Assembly: GCF_016920785.2 (NCBI RefSeq)
Contig: NW_024609880.1
Span: 55,742,121 to 55,806,120 of the forward strand
Direction of reading: 5' to 3'
Source of the DNA: Ixodes scapularis
Taxonomy: Eukaryota > Arthropoda > Arachnida > Ixodida > Ixodidae
Length of the DNA: 64,000 nucleotides
Below the pieces are notes generated by a model, which was not told where the DNA came from, did no database searches, and saw only the letters and a list, made by a program, of their open reading frames with translations. Of the stretch, positions 22,985 through 33,973 are shown piece after piece; position 1 is the first letter of the stretch, and each line of letters opens with the position of its first letter. Both the position numbers and the translations under genes were made by a program.

Positions 22985-24196
22985 TCATATTGGCGCTTTT
23001 GTTTTGGGTGCATTGCGGGTGGGATTAACGAGCCATCAATATTTTCACGCTGGCTGTGAGATGCACGAGCTTTGCATGTAGAGTGAGAGTGTTCAGCTGT
23101 CGTCCGCGGACGCGGTCGCTTCCTGGATCTGCTCGTTCAGCTAGGACAAAGCGTCGCTAATCGTTTGCCCTGCCGTGAGCCGCAGGGCTGTCTTTCGCAC
23201 AAAACACTTCTAGCGGGTTAGGGTGTCCCAATGTGTACGCGTCTGTCTTAAGCTGGTGATATCAGACCATTTTCTGTCCGACGCTTTTGTCTACTTTTCA
23301 ATTTCGAACGCGCGATCGTTCTTCTCCCAGCTCGAGCTGCTAACTTTGGCAGTGCTACGCCGGCATTTTATTACCGGCAATTTCCTGGTATTTTATCCGT
23401 GAGCGTACACTGTCGGCATCGAGTACTACAAAGGATGGCATCACCCTCCCTAAGGCAAAGCCAACATAAAGACACCCTAGCTGGGGCAGTCAGTGTTTGT
23501 AAGCTTGGCTCGCCGATTTCTTTCTCGGTGTGCACTCTAAATGCTTGAGGTTGACCGCTCGAGAGCGTTGATTGACAGAAACAATGTTGGCGATTTTGCG
23601 TTTGTTTGCCTTCACAATTCATTACAGCAATTTACACTGCAACGTTATGTTGTAGACATCGTTAGCGTTGCAGTGATTATGAACATTTTTTTCTCAAGAG
23701 GGCGGCGAGTAAAAACCCATAATGTGTGTGTATGTTTGTGAAAAGGGCAGGGGGATTGGACGACCACAAACAAAAAGAAGAAATAAAGGTTTTTTTTTTC
23801 TTCGCGTGTTCGCGTTGCGTCGGCGTCGCGGCGTCTGGGGGAAGGGTGGCGGCCAGGGAGTACATTTCTTTTTTTTTTTTTGTATTTCTTTGGCGTACTG
23901 TTTTGTTCGTTATATTTTAACGGTCGTGCCCGCACAACTACCGGCTTTTTTTTTTTTTTTTTTGGCGCCGACCATGTTTTTGTTTTTGGAGATTTTATTT
24001 ATGATGTTTATTATGCTCTTTGTTTTCTGTAGCTGGCTGAATATTTTTTTTTCTGTGTCGTGCATCCGCGAAAAATATATAAACAGAAGTTTGCTTTTTT
24101 TTTTTTATTTTCTTCCTAATGCGCTTTAGGGCTAGTGCGTTGACTGTGGGCGTTAAATGACTGACCGTTATTAATAGTCTTGTTTTCAGAGTGAGG
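22985..24196. other. interior of the 5.5-kb element, no exon recognised
   Basis: T-rich with long poly-T runs (23788, 23869, 23946, 24096). Short frames only. It may be intron of the element's degenerate gene. Confidence 0.4.
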
Positions 24197-24200
24197 CAAT

Positions 24201-25303
24201 GGGCGCGTTCAGTAGCGGCCCCGGAGTCAAGGAGTCACTGACTCCTTCCACTGGACGGCCAAAAGTCACTTCCGGTGCATGTAACTCCGGGGATTTGGAG
24301 TCAAGCTCCGAAGCACCGAGTCCGGAGACGGTGCACGTAGAGTCAAAGGTGCTAAAATGACGTAATTTCTTGTCTGGTGACGATTTCCGGCGCTAAAAGA
24401 GGAAAAACAAACAATATGGCGGGATAAACTGCTTAGGTTTCGCGGGTGCGCGGTTTGCTCGCTTTTGTTAATGAAAAGTGCTCAAGGTAAGACGGATAAC
24501 GCGTTCGAATATCTTTTTGAGGTAAGGCTCTTCGGAAAATGCATTGGACCGTATTTTGTTTGGTTTGAATATGCTAATCGCAAACGTTCATTTGACGCCG
24601 TGTCTTGATCACCGTTGCACGGAAACTCGGTAATATTGACGATAGTCCTGTCTGCGCTCAACAGAGCAAAACAGGGTATGAACGCGACTTTGGAAGCCGG
24701 TTGGACACTCACGCAGAGCATGATACCGATTAATGTTTTGTTTGCGTAGCTAAATCGGGGTGCACGTTGGCTGAGGCTCGCTTCGGCCGACAAAACCTTG
24801 ATCGCCGAGCGCGGCCGAACTTCCCGTGTGTATACGAATACATTCTATAGGAAGTTCGTAACGAAGGGCAGAACAAACTTATGGCCATATAAAAGTATCG
24901 CAACCGGCGGGGTAGATTCGCTGAGCTCTGTATTTTGCGTGTACTGACGACGTTCTTTGTCGGCTTTTATAACAGTAGCTGCCTTTGCACCGCCAAGCGA
25001 AGGGCTCGATCGCGTTGCATCGCTTCGAACAGCAGCGCTGATGTGTACAATCACCCGCTTTTTCTTCAACGACATTGTAAAGACTTTTTCGAAACCGGCG
25101 TCAAATAAAAGCGATCGTGCTCGCCATCGTCTGCTTCCAGTTTATTCGGAGACCGTCTGGCACAGGGGAGGAAGCGGAAGTTGCGTAGAAGCAGGTTTGG
25201 AGCTGCGGGTTTTTTTGCCGTTCAGTAGGCGCTCCGATGACTCCGATGACTCCGACTCGAGGCACTCCGTTCGGAGGCAAGGGAGGCGCTACTGAACGCG
25301 CCC
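24201..25303. mobile_element. 1.1-kb TIR element, GGGCGCGTTCAGTAGCG ends
   Basis: Perfect 17-bp inverted termini, with AAT directly outside both ends (24198-24200 and 25304-25306). GACTCCG phrases repeat near both ends. A 3-bp duplication with GGG ends is reminiscent of PIF/Harbinger, although AAT is not the usual TWA. No transposase frame is visible, so it is non-autonomous. Nested in the 5.5-kb element. Confidence 0.75.
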
Positions 25304-25306
25304 AAT

Positions 25307-26006
25307 GGCAACGAACGTTGACATGAAGGGAATCAGGCGGGGGTTCCGCTTGGATTGCTCGTGTAAAGAGCTCTACCGGTACCCTCTGCACGGTGGAACG
25401 CACCACCCTGAGTGGTGAGCCTACTGCGGCCACCCGCACACGGTTCACAACGAACTCGGTAATTATTTACTTTTTGTATTCCGGTATGTAGGTAGGCTCT
25501 ATTTACGTTCTCATGGCAAATGCACTGCTTCTGAAAAAAAAAAAAAAAAAAAAAAAAAAGAATGGCTTGCGGCGAAATATTTACAGAAATGTAACTTTTA
25601 TTTGATTATGTTGCTTTCTAAAACATGCGCTAGATCACTTCTGCAGCTTCGAGCCGCAAATACAATCCATGCTTTCCAAAGCACATGGGGCTTCTAAAGT
25701 TCATCTACTACTAAATGCGTTTTCGTTTTGTCTTGGTAATACAGAAACGATTGACCCTCGTAAATTAATTAAAACTGCAGTCTATTCTCGTACCAAAAAT
25801 TAATAGTAGCAGAAGTTGCGTCATAAGCTAATGTCACTCGCTATTTCATCGCATACAGATTGGGTTCCGAATCTTTGAGCTGTTTGCACTTTATTTTCGC
25901 ATTCGTTTCCTATCGCCTGCTTGATAACAGGTGAAAGCGCTTCATTACCTTTATTCTAATTCCCAGCCTCTGTATCTAAAGGAAAACAATATGGTCTTTC
26001 ATTCAG
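25307..26006. other. no gene recognised
   Basis: Contains an A25 run at about 25532-25559. The remainder is AT-rich and reads as intron or decayed element sequence. Confidence 0.4.
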
Positions 26007-26461
26007 CTAAAGGTGGATGCACAACTTCGGTTCCATAACACGATCGTCACCATGCTGGGAAACCTGGAGGAGGTAAAAGGGGCTTTCTGCGGAGACAACC
26101 CAACAACATTCTTGAACATTAAGACCATCCTCCGGTCTCGATTGGCCAGAAGTTCTTTCATCACCTATGGTATGTGAAAAAGCGAATGCAAAAATAGAAA
26201 TCTAAGTTTGACGCAGACGCAATTTTTTTTTCTTTTTTTTTTAAGAATTGCTGTTTGCAGGACGATTTTACCCCTGACGAAGAAGTTCCAAGACCCAAGA
26301 CTTTCTTCGGTTCGGAGAAAGGGATCGTTTCTGGGAACTGGTCAGTGAAACTCACCGCTAGCACGACTATGGAGGGGGCACTAGTCATGTGCTTATGGGT
26401 GTATTACATAACGGGACTTTTCTACCCCGTGGCATGTGGACAAACCCTTGGACTCCTCTAG
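26007..26461 (+). pseudogene. unidentified gene 3' end, two exons with mismatched phase
   Basis: Exon 26007-26169 follows CTTTCATTCAG and encodes LKVDAQLRFHNTIVTMLGNL, EEVKGAFCGDNPTTFLNIKT and ILRSRLARSSF before the donor GTATGT (phase 1). The next open exon starts at 26261 after TGTTTGCAG and ends at TAG (26461). It contains PRPKTFFGSEKG and a hydrophobic stretch near the end. The second exon is open only in phase 0, so the two do not join in frame. The CGDNPTT segment faintly recalls the C-terminal part of P-element/THAP9-type transposases, but I do not recognise the family. It may be the remnant transposase of the surrounding 5.5-kb element. Confidence 0.4.
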
Positions 26462-26476
26462 GGTCTGCTCGTTGAA

Positions 26477-26482
26477 AATAAA
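26477..26482 (+). terminator. candidate polyadenylation signal
   Basis: AATAAA 16 nt after the TAG of the exon ending at 26461, supporting that exon as a real 3' end. Confidence 0.55.
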
Positions 26483-26637
26483 GTGTTTCGATTCAGTTTA
26501 TGTCGGAGAAGCTCATAAAATCGCTTATGGCCGTTCAAAAACAACAGAAATTCTGAGCTTCTGCTGATGGCAAGAGACGCCGAATAATTAGTTTTTAATG
26601 CTATGATGTAGGTAACTACGCTCTAAAAAAAGTACAG

Positions 26638-27135
26638 GAATCTACTTTCCCGAGCCAGCACTTGGAAAGTCAATCACCGTAACTCACGGAAGCAGCTCAG
26701 CGAATCGCGATGCCGAAACATAAGATTAGACCAAAAAAGCCAGTCCGAGTTGTGACATTAACCAATGCAAAACATCACGCTTGTTGTGCTTAATATCGCA
26801 ACTCATTTTTTTAAAAGTAAACATTTTTGACAGAGGTCTGTCTGGTTAGAAAGAAATTGACAGAGTTTTTGCGGACTCTAACCAAAGTTTTATTTAAAAA
26901 CACATAAACCCGACGTTTCGGGACCCGCTCGGTCCCTTGGTCACGGGTGACTGTAGGTGGGGGCGCGGTGGGGAAGGTTGCCCAGGTGGTTGGCCTAGCT
27001 GAGGCTTAACCCAGAGGGCGCGGGGGAGGTAGACGCAGCAGTATAATCATATGTTTCGGCATCTGCATTCGCTGAGCTGCCTCCGAGAGTTATGGTGATT
27101 GTCTTTCCAAGTGTTGTGCGGGGAAGTAGACGCAC
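26638..27135. mobile_element. inverted-repeat element around a Penelope-type fragment
   Basis: The left arm (26638-26745) reads CACTTGGAAAGTCAATCACC, GCAGCTCAGCGAAT, GATGCCGAAACATA. The right arm (27038-27135) is its reverse complement with mismatches. Between the arms lies a hammerhead-like segment at 26912-26948. Inverted copies of the same sequence around it could be Penelope pseudo-LTR-like repeats or a MITE with captured sequence. Confidence 0.55.
26912..26948 (-). ncRNA. degenerate hammerhead-ribozyme-like motif
   Basis: The minus strand reads ACCC, GTGACCA (canonical CTGANGA), GGGACC-GAGCG-GGTCCC as stem II, GAAACGTC, then GGGT. ACCC and GGGT pair as a 4-bp stem I around the cleavage site GUC. 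Two core positions differ (C3 to G, G8 to C), and one extra A lies between the core and stem II, so activity is not expected. The layout matches the minimal type I hammerheads known from Penelope-like elements. Confidence 0.4.
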
Positions 27136-27627
27136 GGGCTTTTTTTTAGAATGCACTTTTCTTTTTGTGTTATCCGCTAAAAAAAGTTTTTTTTTCCAGC
27201 ACGATTGTATTGTTGTTGTTTATGATAGGCAAAATGAGTCACTCTGCAGCACGAAATGTTTTGTGTGATAGCTTCCAAGAAACGCCGATTTCTGGCGTCG
27301 TTCTAAGTCTTTTTTTATTCGTAAAAGCTACCAGAACATCGCTATAGAATTATTATTTTGATGAAGACATATCAAAATATTTTCTTGTGTCATGGCAAAT
27401 AAAACAGTGTTTACTCTTAAAGATTGTTACTGTTTTCTTTAACACATTGATTCCGTTTATCAAACAAGATATACAGATCAAATTTTAATTCTGCTACGCA
27501 GCACAAAATAACTTTGGTTAAACCATATCAGCAAAAGTGCGAGAAGTGCAGTGCAGCATGTCAGCTTACACTCAAAACACGAAGGAGCAGAAATTGTACG
27601 ATACAATAACAGAGGTAACTTAAAGCC

Positions 27628-27836
27628 GGGGTCACGCTGCTTATACATCATACAAAATACATTCTGCAGACATGTTCCAATGCGAGTCACCGCGACATCC
27701 GTGCTTTGTATGCCACGTGACAAAGTAACCTCTTGATTGGTTACCTCGTGGCGTACGAAGCGCGGATGTCGAGGCGACTCGTTTCGGAACATGTCTGCAG
27801 AATGTATTTTGTATGAAGTATAAGCAGCGTGACCCC
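27628..27836. mobile_element. 209-bp palindromic MITE
   Basis: GGGGTCACGCTGCTTATAC at the left is mirrored by GTATAAGCAGCGTGACCCC at the right. The arms run almost to the centre (GGTTACTTTG-type sequence near 27735). Non-coding. Confidence 0.85.
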
Positions 27837-28123
27837 TACTTAAGGGGGATTATGCCCCTGCATTTTAAGCGGGCCACCGTCCCCCCGAATTTAAGGAAGA
27901 AAATATCTAAAAACTGTCCCTCTTAATTAAGGGACTCTGACCTCAAATTTAAGGGAGACGCCGCCTCGCTTACTTTAAGAGGGGTGGTGTCTCACTTAAT
28001 TAAGAGGGAGCATCTCCATGTAATATTAAGAGGTCTGTCGGCCCCCTTAAAGTTAAGTGGGAAAAAATCGAAGAAATGTCCCTCTTACTAAGTGGGACCG
28101 GGCTTAGAGTGTAGGGCAGACTG

Positions 28124-30545
28124 TTGTCGCAGCAACTCACCACCGAGATCCTCCGCGCAGTCAACAACAACGCCGACGTTCAACATCTCGTCGAAGGAAT
28201 CCTGATCACCCCCGCTCGGCCAGACCATCGGGCGTCTGTTACTAAAATCGCCGCTTTGGATCCGAAGCCCGACACTGCCTCCGGCCTTGTTCCTGGCAGG
28301 GAAACCGGCCGGCCGACCCCTAGAGGCGACGAGCGGTCGGGGCCCACCAGGAAGTCGTTTATTCTACATCGCCGACAAGGCCACGGGAACCCATTATCTC
28401 GTCGATACCGGGGCCGAGATTAGTGCCATTCCTGCAGCACGCGCGGATCGGTCCCTGACGCCCATGTGCTATACCTACGGGCTGTCAACAACTTCGATAC
28501 CCGTCTACAGGGAACGGTTCATCACCCTGAATTTTGGCCTCCGACGTGTTTACCGATAGGTATTTCTTGTCGCAGAGGTAAGCAACGCCATCATCGGTGC
28601 GGACTTCTTACAGCACCACAGTCTCCTCGTGGACGTCAAGGACAGGCGCCTGCCCGACTCCACAACACGACTTTCCGTTCAAGGCGTCTCAACAACTGAC
28701 ACTGCGGGATTCGCAGCGGATTGCTATAACGTCGAGGGGCCATTCCAACCTCCTCTACAGGACGTTCCAAGCCTCACGCGAGCTCCTGACTGGACCAGAC
28801 CAGTTTCGCACGATGTTCACCATCACATCAAAACAACGGTTCACCTCCGATCCCGTGATCTGGCTCCAGAAAAGCTCCGCATCTCTCGCGAAGAATTCGA
28901 GCATATGCTCGAGCTTGGAATTATCCGACCCTCGTCAAGCTAGCAGCTGGGCGTCTCTCCTGCATATGGTGTCTAAGAAGAACGGAGACTGGAGACCATG
29001 TGGCGACTATCGCACACTGCACAAGAACACAGTGCCCGACAGATACTCCCTTCCGAACATTCAGGACTTTACTCTCAACCTCCAAGGCACTATCATCTTT
29101 TCGAAGGTTGACCTTACACACGCGTACAACAAGATACATGTCGCTGACGAAGATATCCCGAAGACAGCCATAACTACACCCTTTGGTTTCTTTGAGTTCC
29201 TCCGTATGCCTTTTGGCCTCAGTAATGCGGCTCAAACCTTCTAACGGTTCATTGACGCTGTCACGCGCGGGCGTCCCTCCGTATTCGCCTACGGTGACGA
29301 CTTGTTGGTCACTAGCTCGACACCGGAGGAGCACACCAACCACCTTCGTCTTTTGTTTCAAAGACTCTCAGATCACGGAATCATTATCAACGCCGCAAAA
29401 AGTGAATTTTTGAGAAGAGAACTTGACTTTCTTGGACACCGACTGGACCGCCACGGCATTAGACCTTGCCGTCAAAAGTTCAAGTGATCAGAGACTTCCC
29501 AAGACCTACCTCGATCACCAAGCTCGGCCAGTTCCTCGGCCTCGTAAACTTATACCGCCGGTTCATTCTGAACTGCGCGAGACTGGTCCAGTCCCTTGGC
29601 TCCCTCTTGACCAAGTCTCTGCGTCCCTCATCTAACGTACCATGGAGTGAAGACGCGGAGCAAGCTTTCTGCGAAGTGAAGAACGTACTTGCCGACGCCG
29701 TGCATTTGCGACATCCAGAGCACGCCGCCCAAACCTCGATTATGACCAATGCCTCAGCTACTTCTGTAGGTGCCGTCTTGCAACAACACGTCGATGGTGA
29801 TTGGCAACCCCTGGTTTTTTCTCCAAGAAGTTTAAGCCCGCTCAGACCCGCTACAGTGAGCTACTAGCTGCGTACTTGGCAGTCCGGCACTTTCGACATT
29901 TTATCGAAGGTCGCTCCTTTGTCATCTGTACGGACCACAAGCCACTGACGTACGCCATCCGAAATTCCGGTTCCACCTACACGCCTCGAGAGATTGGGCA
30001 ACTTTCGTTCTTGTTAGAGTTCACGACCGACATTTGGCACGTCAAAGGTACATCCAACATCCCCGCTGATGTACTGAGCCGAATTGACGCCTTGCCGTCA
30101 CCTGCTCCACAAGTCGACATCAGGTTGCTGGCTCAACATCAGGCATCCGACCAGGAGCTGCAGGGGCTACGCACATCAAGTACAGCTCTACAATTGCTGG
30201 ATGTCCGATTTCCTGGAGACATCACCATCGTCTGCGACACATCCACAGGAACGCATCGCCCATTCGTCCCGGTTGCTCTACGAAGACAGCTTTTGATGCC
30301 ATTCATTCGTTGTCGCATCCCGGCGTGAAGGCGACGCAGAAGCTAGTGGCCAATCGCTATGTGTGGTCACGGCTCAAATCCGACGTGCGAAACTGGGTAC
30401 GGACCTGTTTGGGCACGTCAACGCACCCTGGATGTCCCTCCACGCACGGCAAGCTCGTGCGTGGAGGGACATCCAGTCCCTCCACGCACAAGCTTCCTGC
30501 AGCCTGATGCCCGTTTCGACAAGATTCACCTTGACCTTGTCGAAA
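28124..30545 (+). pseudogene. Gypsy (CsRn1-type) pol remnant
   Basis: Domains occur in Gypsy order, spread over shifted frames. The protease at about 28350-28450 has YLVDTGAEISAIPAA. Reverse transcriptase runs about 28930-29500, with KKNGDWRPCGDYRTLH, FSKVDLTHAYNKI, FEFLRMPFGLSNAAQTF then a stop at 29242-29244, and FAYGDDLLV as the catalytic YGDD. RNase H lies about 29870-30080, with VICTDHKPLTYAI and KGTSNIPADVLSR. The integrase zinc-binding segment with HPGVKATQKLVANRYVW is near 30310, and PDARFDKIHLDLV is at 30510. Integrase core and 3' LTR are absent. The protein would have copied and integrated the element; this copy cannot. Confidence 0.8.
30428..30476. repeat. perfect 21-bp hairpin inside the integrase remnant
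   Basis: Left arm 30428-30448 begins CTGGATGTCCC. Right arm 30456-30476 is its exact complement, with a 7-nt loop GCAAGCT. A third partial copy, TCCCTCCACGCACA, follows directly at 30477. Confidence 0.9.
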
Positions 30546-31960
30546 CGGCTTTAACTTTTTCACGTGCATTTCCATTTAAATTTTTGTGCGTTCGATATCG
30601 ACAATAATTCGCTGTACGTGAGTTCGATCTAAACGGGTGTCACTGTATTACCTACCTTCGTTAATTCTCACATCATTTTTTAAGTATTTTTTGAGACTAA
30701 AATAAAATTAAAAGACGCCTGAAATAATAAAAATATACTCCCTAAAAATGACGTCATCTGCATGATAATATGGAAGCTAACAGTCTAATATTCAGAAATA
30801 CCGTCTGACTATTTAACTATTTCCCTGAGTCTATTTTTTTAGACAGACTTCTAGCCCGCCATCACAATATGTCATCGCAGCTGTTAAGGATTATTAAAAT
30901 GATTTGCGTTGCATGCTATTCGATCGACTTTTAGGGTTTCTAAGGCGTGTCGTACCGAAACTAAGGCGGAAGAAAACCGAAAGTGTGGCATTTTGTTTTG
31001 GCGAATTCGTGAACCAGAAATTTGCAATCGCACAAACGTCTCTCACCGCTGCAGATTACCCGCTCGTCACTCAATGGGCAAATTTCGCTACACAAAACTT
31101 CGTTTCAGGAATGTACCAGATTATTGATTATTTCTTAGTTTTATTAGGAAGATGTAATAATGCCGCCAAAGCCAATACATGATGTCAAGGCGTCAGGAGA
31201 GACTTTATCTGCATGCGCACAAATGACGCACTTGCAAACGTCGAAAACTCGAGTGCAAACCAACGCACAGCAACATCAGAAAATAGGGTGTTCACAAACA
31301 CGTTTGAATGGTTCGAACTATAGTTCATACTTCGAAGCCAATCAAAAATCGGAGCCGATTTTGTTTTATTTTTTTATTTTTTTACTGTATTGCTTGTGCT
31401 TCGCGCCGGTCATTGAGGGCGGTATGTTGCGGACGCCGGGTGAACCAAATCTAGCTCGCTTAGATCGGCGGCGAACAGCACGTGGCCCGAGCTCGATCGG
31501 AGCTTTCACAGACCCGCATGAGCAGCTGCGACCGTGCAACTCGTTTGCTCCGGAAAAATGCTGCGCCATCTAGGAGAGGAAGGCTACAAATAAATGGCGG
31601 GGGAATCCCCCTTAATTTCTCGTAGCACGCTTTCGCACAAACGTAGCCCTAAAAATATTTTTTTTTTGTATGTGTACGTTTTAGTTTTCGTATCTTGATC
31701 GGGCCTGGGAAAGCTCAAACTTTAGTTTACTAAATAATAAAAAAAAAAAGAAAAAAAAAAAACACAAAACAAACTACGATTTGTGACCCAGTACGAGTTT
31801 CAATATTTCTGCACAGCCATGCACGCCACCCAGGATCCCATTTATTGTATGCAAATAAAAATATTATTATTATTATTATTATTATTACTAATTAAACGTT
31901 AAACGTTAATTAAACGTTAAATATCTTGGATCCGATGTTTCGTATGTGTCAGGCATATAA
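30546..31960. other. no gene recognised
   Basis: AT-rich to 30900. A GC-richer stretch at 31400-31590 has an open frame without a known domain. A-rich run at 31735-31765 and (TTA)n at 31861-31889. Confidence 0.4.
31861..31889. repeat. (TTA)n microsatellite
   Basis: About nine perfect TTA units, followed by repeated ATTAAACGTTAA phrases to about 31921. Confidence 0.9.
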
Positions 31961-31969
31961 TGGCATTGG

Positions 31970-32338
31970 AAGTGATCTTGATATTTTTTGTGTGACTGAA
32001 TTTGTCAGATCTCTCAGATTCTTGTGTGGGTCTCTCTGAACCTGTCGGTGATTGTGATGTTATTATATATTATTTTAAGAAGGTATATTCGTTGTTGTGG
32101 TCGTCTTCCTACTCTGCGTTCGGACCCTGTGTTCCGTTCTTTCCTTGTTGTGTATATCGTATCTTTGTGTCAGCATGCGTTATATGTATCATATCTTTTA
32201 CTCAATGTTTTGAGTTTTTTATGTTTTTTTTCTACTTTTTTGTAGTGTGTAAGTTTCGGTGTGCCAGCACCAAGACCGCATGGTCGTTCCTGGACACCTA
32301 ATAAAAATTATTCTTGATTCTTGATTCTTGATTATTAT
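31970..32338 (+). mobile_element. LINE 3' UTR fragment with TTGATTC tail
   Basis: T-rich sequence ending GTGCCAGCACCAAGACCGCA, then GGACACCTAATAAAAATT and three copies of TTCTTGA. A polyadenylation-like hexamer followed by a short simple-repeat tail is typical of a 5'-truncated LINE. No ORF remains. Confidence 0.55.
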
Positions 32339-32983
32339 TATTACATGCACATTTCTTGGGGCTATAGTTAGCATTGAGATGTGAGGGCATATTCGAACAT
32401 ATAAGAAATGTTAATGAGTATATTTCAGGTAAATATAGCCTGGAAATGGTCACGTCCCTCCTGTCCTCTAATTTACGCCGCTGATATATTTTTTTTTCTG
32501 CAGTAAATTAAAACAAATATATTACCAAAGAAAATATATTTTCACTTTCACGGATATCTCTTTTTCTTTTTACGTACATATTTTCTGCCTGGAAAGAACA
32601 CAACCTCTATACATAGAATACTTGTGTCGTAGTAGGAACCAGAGACAGGCAGCCAGGGCTCGTCGACAGATGGTCGATTAACTAGGTACCAGCGACTGCT
32701 GGAATCATTCGAATTCACAAGTGTATACCGCGACATGCACGTGCTGTAGAATTTGACATCATCGTGACGAATAAGAGGAGTCCATAAAGATATGTGTGCC
32801 CGCCACTGTGGGTCACTCTCACACAGTTCGCTTCCACACCAAGGTGTGCCGACAATTTAGTGTGTACAGGCAATTTTGAAAGGGAGGAACAGATGCCACC
32901 ATGACGTCTAATAGTGGTTGTGATCGCGGTCGAATTCGAAAAGTGCACACTATCGTGAGAATGAGTGCATGCGCACAGCGTTC

Positions 32984-33050
32984 AACACACACTCACACTC
33001 ACACACACTCAACACACACACACACATGCACGTGCGCGCGCACACACACC
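32984..33050. repeat. (CA)n microsatellite
   Basis: Interrupted CA/ACACTC repeats about 65 bp long, upstream of gene B. Confidence 0.9.
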
Positions 33051-33442
33051 ACGATGAGGAATAAATATGCAGCACTGCATCGTTATCGCTGCACTGTTCG
33101 CTTACTCGCCTCTCTCACATCTCGCCATCTGTATTCAATTTAGTTTTGCTTCCCGCATTTTTCTTTTGTTATTTGTTTTAAATTTGTAGCATGCACGCTG
33201 AAGTGTGATCCATTTTATTTTTTTGTTCGGATCGAGGCACCTGCAATCTACAAAATGAAGTTTCAGTTGCTGGAGCAGTGGAAAGAGGACCTCAATAGTG
33301 TGCGCGCAATCGAACAGCTTCCACACGCCATAGCGGGTTGAGGCAACAAATTGGGACACGAATGTGACCTAGATTTAGTCTTTCGTTACACTTATTTTAA
33401 CAGGCTCTAAAGCTTCACAAAGTTTATTTACACGGGGACAGC

Positions 33443-33973
33443 ATGATTGCAAGCGGTGAGACCAGCTCGACTTTTAAGACCGAGCTCTACGCAGCTAGTA
33501 CTGATGGTCAGCGCCAACTGAATTTCCAGGCTTTGAACCTTATGCAAGCCTCGTTGGGCCGCTGCGGAAACCAGGAGCAACAGATTCTCGACTTGGGCTG
33601 TGGAATCGGAGACTTCACGCGCGATGGCCTTCTTCCTCGGTGTCTTCCTTGCCGACGAATCGTGGCCGTCGACGCTTCCAGGGACATGGTTGAGTACGCC
33701 AAGAAACATTCTGCCCATCCCAAGATATGCTACGACGTGCTGGACATCTTGGGCGATGGAGTGGTTGACTTTGTGAGGCTGTACGGACAGTTCGATCGTC
33801 TATACTCCTTCTTTAGCTTGAACTGGGTCAGGGACCAAGAGAGAGCGCTGAAGAATGTCGCAGCGTTGATGAAACCGGATGGCTGCTGCGTGTTTCAGTT
33901 CAGCGCTGCCTCTATTCGTATGCGTCTGCAGAGGCGAAAAGTCACGGTCGAGTGTTGGGATGGAAATTCGCAG
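33443..33973 (+). CDS. gene B exon 1
   Basis: 531 nt, 177 codons, ATG to a CAG|GTAAGT donor in phase 0. It encodes the SAM-binding half. The ATG is the one matched by gene A's N-terminus. Confidence 0.9.

Larger units (their letters stand above)
22570..28111 (+). mobile_element. 5.5-kb TIR element inserted in Gypsy gag
   Basis: The left end is CACTCTAAAATCGGTCCCTC and the right end complements to CACTCTAAGCCCGGTCCCAC. A TA duplication flanks it (22568-22569 and 28112-28113). Both subterminal regions repeat GTCCCTCTTAA or GAGGGACA phrases many times (22600-22830 and 27840-28100). It contains a possible non-coding first exon with donor GTGAGTAATCC near 22972, two 3' exons at 26007-26461, and at least three nested palindromic elements. 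The middle of any transposase is missing, so it is probably non-autonomous. Confidence 0.7.
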
